A program made the position numbers and the translations under genes. From Kiritimatiellia bacterium (lineage in GTDB: Bacteria; Verrucomicrobiota; Kiritimatiellia; RFP12; UBA3636), in assembly GCA_017450425.1 (NCBI GenBank), contig JAFSUV010000074.1, positions 1 to 7,138 on the forward strand: a DNA stretch of 7,138 nucleotides, given 5' to 3'. The notes under the pieces are model-generated. The model was given only the letters and a program-made list of their open reading frames with translations. It was not told the DNA's origin and ran no database searches. Within the stretch, counting starts at the first letter, position 1; each line of letters begins with the position of its first letter. This document shows positions 6,538 through 7,138 of the stretch, piece by piece.

Positions 6538-7138
6538 ATGTCGTCCACACCCGTTTTCAAGGAAACCTCGATCGTTCTTCCCACCTACGCTCCGGGAGGC
6601 TACGACAAGACTCCGATCTTCTACACCGGCCGCGTCTATCAGGGCGCGCAAGGTCGCGTCTATCCGTACCCGATGCAGGACGTCCTGCACGACACGCGGG
6701 TGGACGAAACGTACAAGTACCTCACGCTCGAAAACAAGTGGTTCCATCTGGGGCTGCTGCCCGAACACGGCGGGCACCTGCTCAACTTCACCGACAAGCA
6801 GACCGGGTTTGAAACGTTCTACCGGCAGCACGTCGTAAAGCCGGCGCTGATCGGCATGCTCGGCGCGTGGATTTCCGGCGGCGTGGAGTGGAACTTCCCG
6901 CACCACCACCGCGCGACGACGGCGATGCCGATCGACTGGCGCGCCACGACCAGCCCGGACGGCACCCCGACGCTCTGGATCGGCGAAACGGAGCTGCGCC
7001 GCCGCCTCAAGTGGACGGTCGGCCTTTCGCTCCTGCCGGACCGCGCCGTGCTGCGCGCGCAAAACGTCTTCATGAACCGCGGGCCGTGGATCGAATCGAT
7101 GATCTACTGGGCGAACGTATCGGTCCATTGCGGCGACG
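6538..7138 (+). CDS. DUF5107 family protein (carbohydrate-related), N-terminal part
   Basis: The first 200 residues are present and the gene runs off the right edge. The translation starts MSSTPVFKETSIVLPTYAPG and contains RVYPYPMQDVLHD, LTLENKWFHLGLLPEHGGHL, FETFYRQHVVKPALIGMLGA, WISGGVEWNFPHHHR and TELRRRLKWTVGLSL, ending YWANVSVHCGD. This is the beta-rich DUF5107 domain, often followed by tetratricopeptide repeats. Its fold resembles aldose-epimerase/galactose-mutarotase-like sugar-binding domains, and it is frequent in carbohydrate-use loci. Its reaction is not established. There is no signal peptide, so the protein is probably cytoplasmic. ATG 6538 is the only in-frame start. AAGG (6523-6526) lies 11 bases before it, a somewhat long spacing. 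Divergent from the XylR-type regulator, which probably controls it. Confidence 0.93.
   Translation, partial: MSSTPVFKETSIVLPTYAPGGYDKTPIFYTGRVYQGAQGRVYPYPMQDVLHDTRVDETYKYLTLENKWFHLGLLPEHGGHLLNFTDKQTGFETFYRQHVVKPALIGMLGAWISGGVEWNFPHHHRATTAMPIDWRATTSPDGTPTLWIGETELRRRLKWTVGLSLLPDRAVLRAQNVFMNRGPWIESMIYWANVSVHCGD

Noticed and set aside
6415..7128. 237-codon minus-strand open frame opposite the DUF5107 gene
   Set aside because: The plus strand encodes an unmistakable DUF5107 domain. This frame is its antisense shadow and crosses the divergent promoter region.

Overview
The window is GC-rich (a hand count gives about 82% in 3061-3120) and holds three protein-coding units. One is an enormous minus-strand reading frame that enters at about 5219 and is still open at base 3. 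The second is a minus-strand AraC-family regulator of the XylR type (5261-6382). The third is a divergent plus-strand gene starting at 6538 that runs off the right edge and belongs to the DUF5107 family. XylR-type regulators beside DUF5107 proteins are common in the Verrucomicrobiota / Lentisphaerota / Kiritimatiellota group, so a gut or environmental PVC bacterium is my best guess. This is an inference, not a proof.

Region 1 to about 5219 (minus strand): one frame of more than 1,730 codons reads as a 'polyvalent protein', the multi-domain class carried by phages and conjugative elements. In translation order it holds: a low-complexity linker; the conserved linker ending in RWFGDWE; an LPD3-like module; two successive ART-PolyVal-type ADP-ribosyltransferase modules; a RadC-type JAB metalloprotease module; what looks like a degenerate second copy of that JAB module without its metal site; a type I phosphoribosyltransferase module with the PRPP loop VDDTWTSGQT; and a long helical, charged C-terminal region. 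The motif RYS(V/I) recurs at four module boundaries, and a related FSIT lies near the N-terminus. The LPD3-like stretch (about 4290-4800) is far more AT-rich than its surroundings, which suggests a module swapped in by recombination.

The start of this gene is unsettled. There is no ATG, GTG or TTG in frame between 5351 (inside the regulator gene) and 4934. The first stretch carries a nine-G homopolymer (5207-5215) and a palindromic repeat cluster (5121-5170). It therefore looks like a 5'-truncated or frame-broken polyvalent gene abutting the regulator. A second frame conflict lies near 1136-1231.

Region 5220-7138: the regulator and the DUF5107 gene diverge from a 155-bp intergenic region. 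That region has a pair of direct repeats 22 bp apart, the usual geometry for AraC-type operators, and a second short direct repeat 10 bp apart just before the DUF5107 gene. The simplest reading is a sugar-responsive local regulator controlling its divergent carbohydrate-related neighbour. No RNA gene, CRISPR array, insertion sequence or convincing intrinsic terminator was found.
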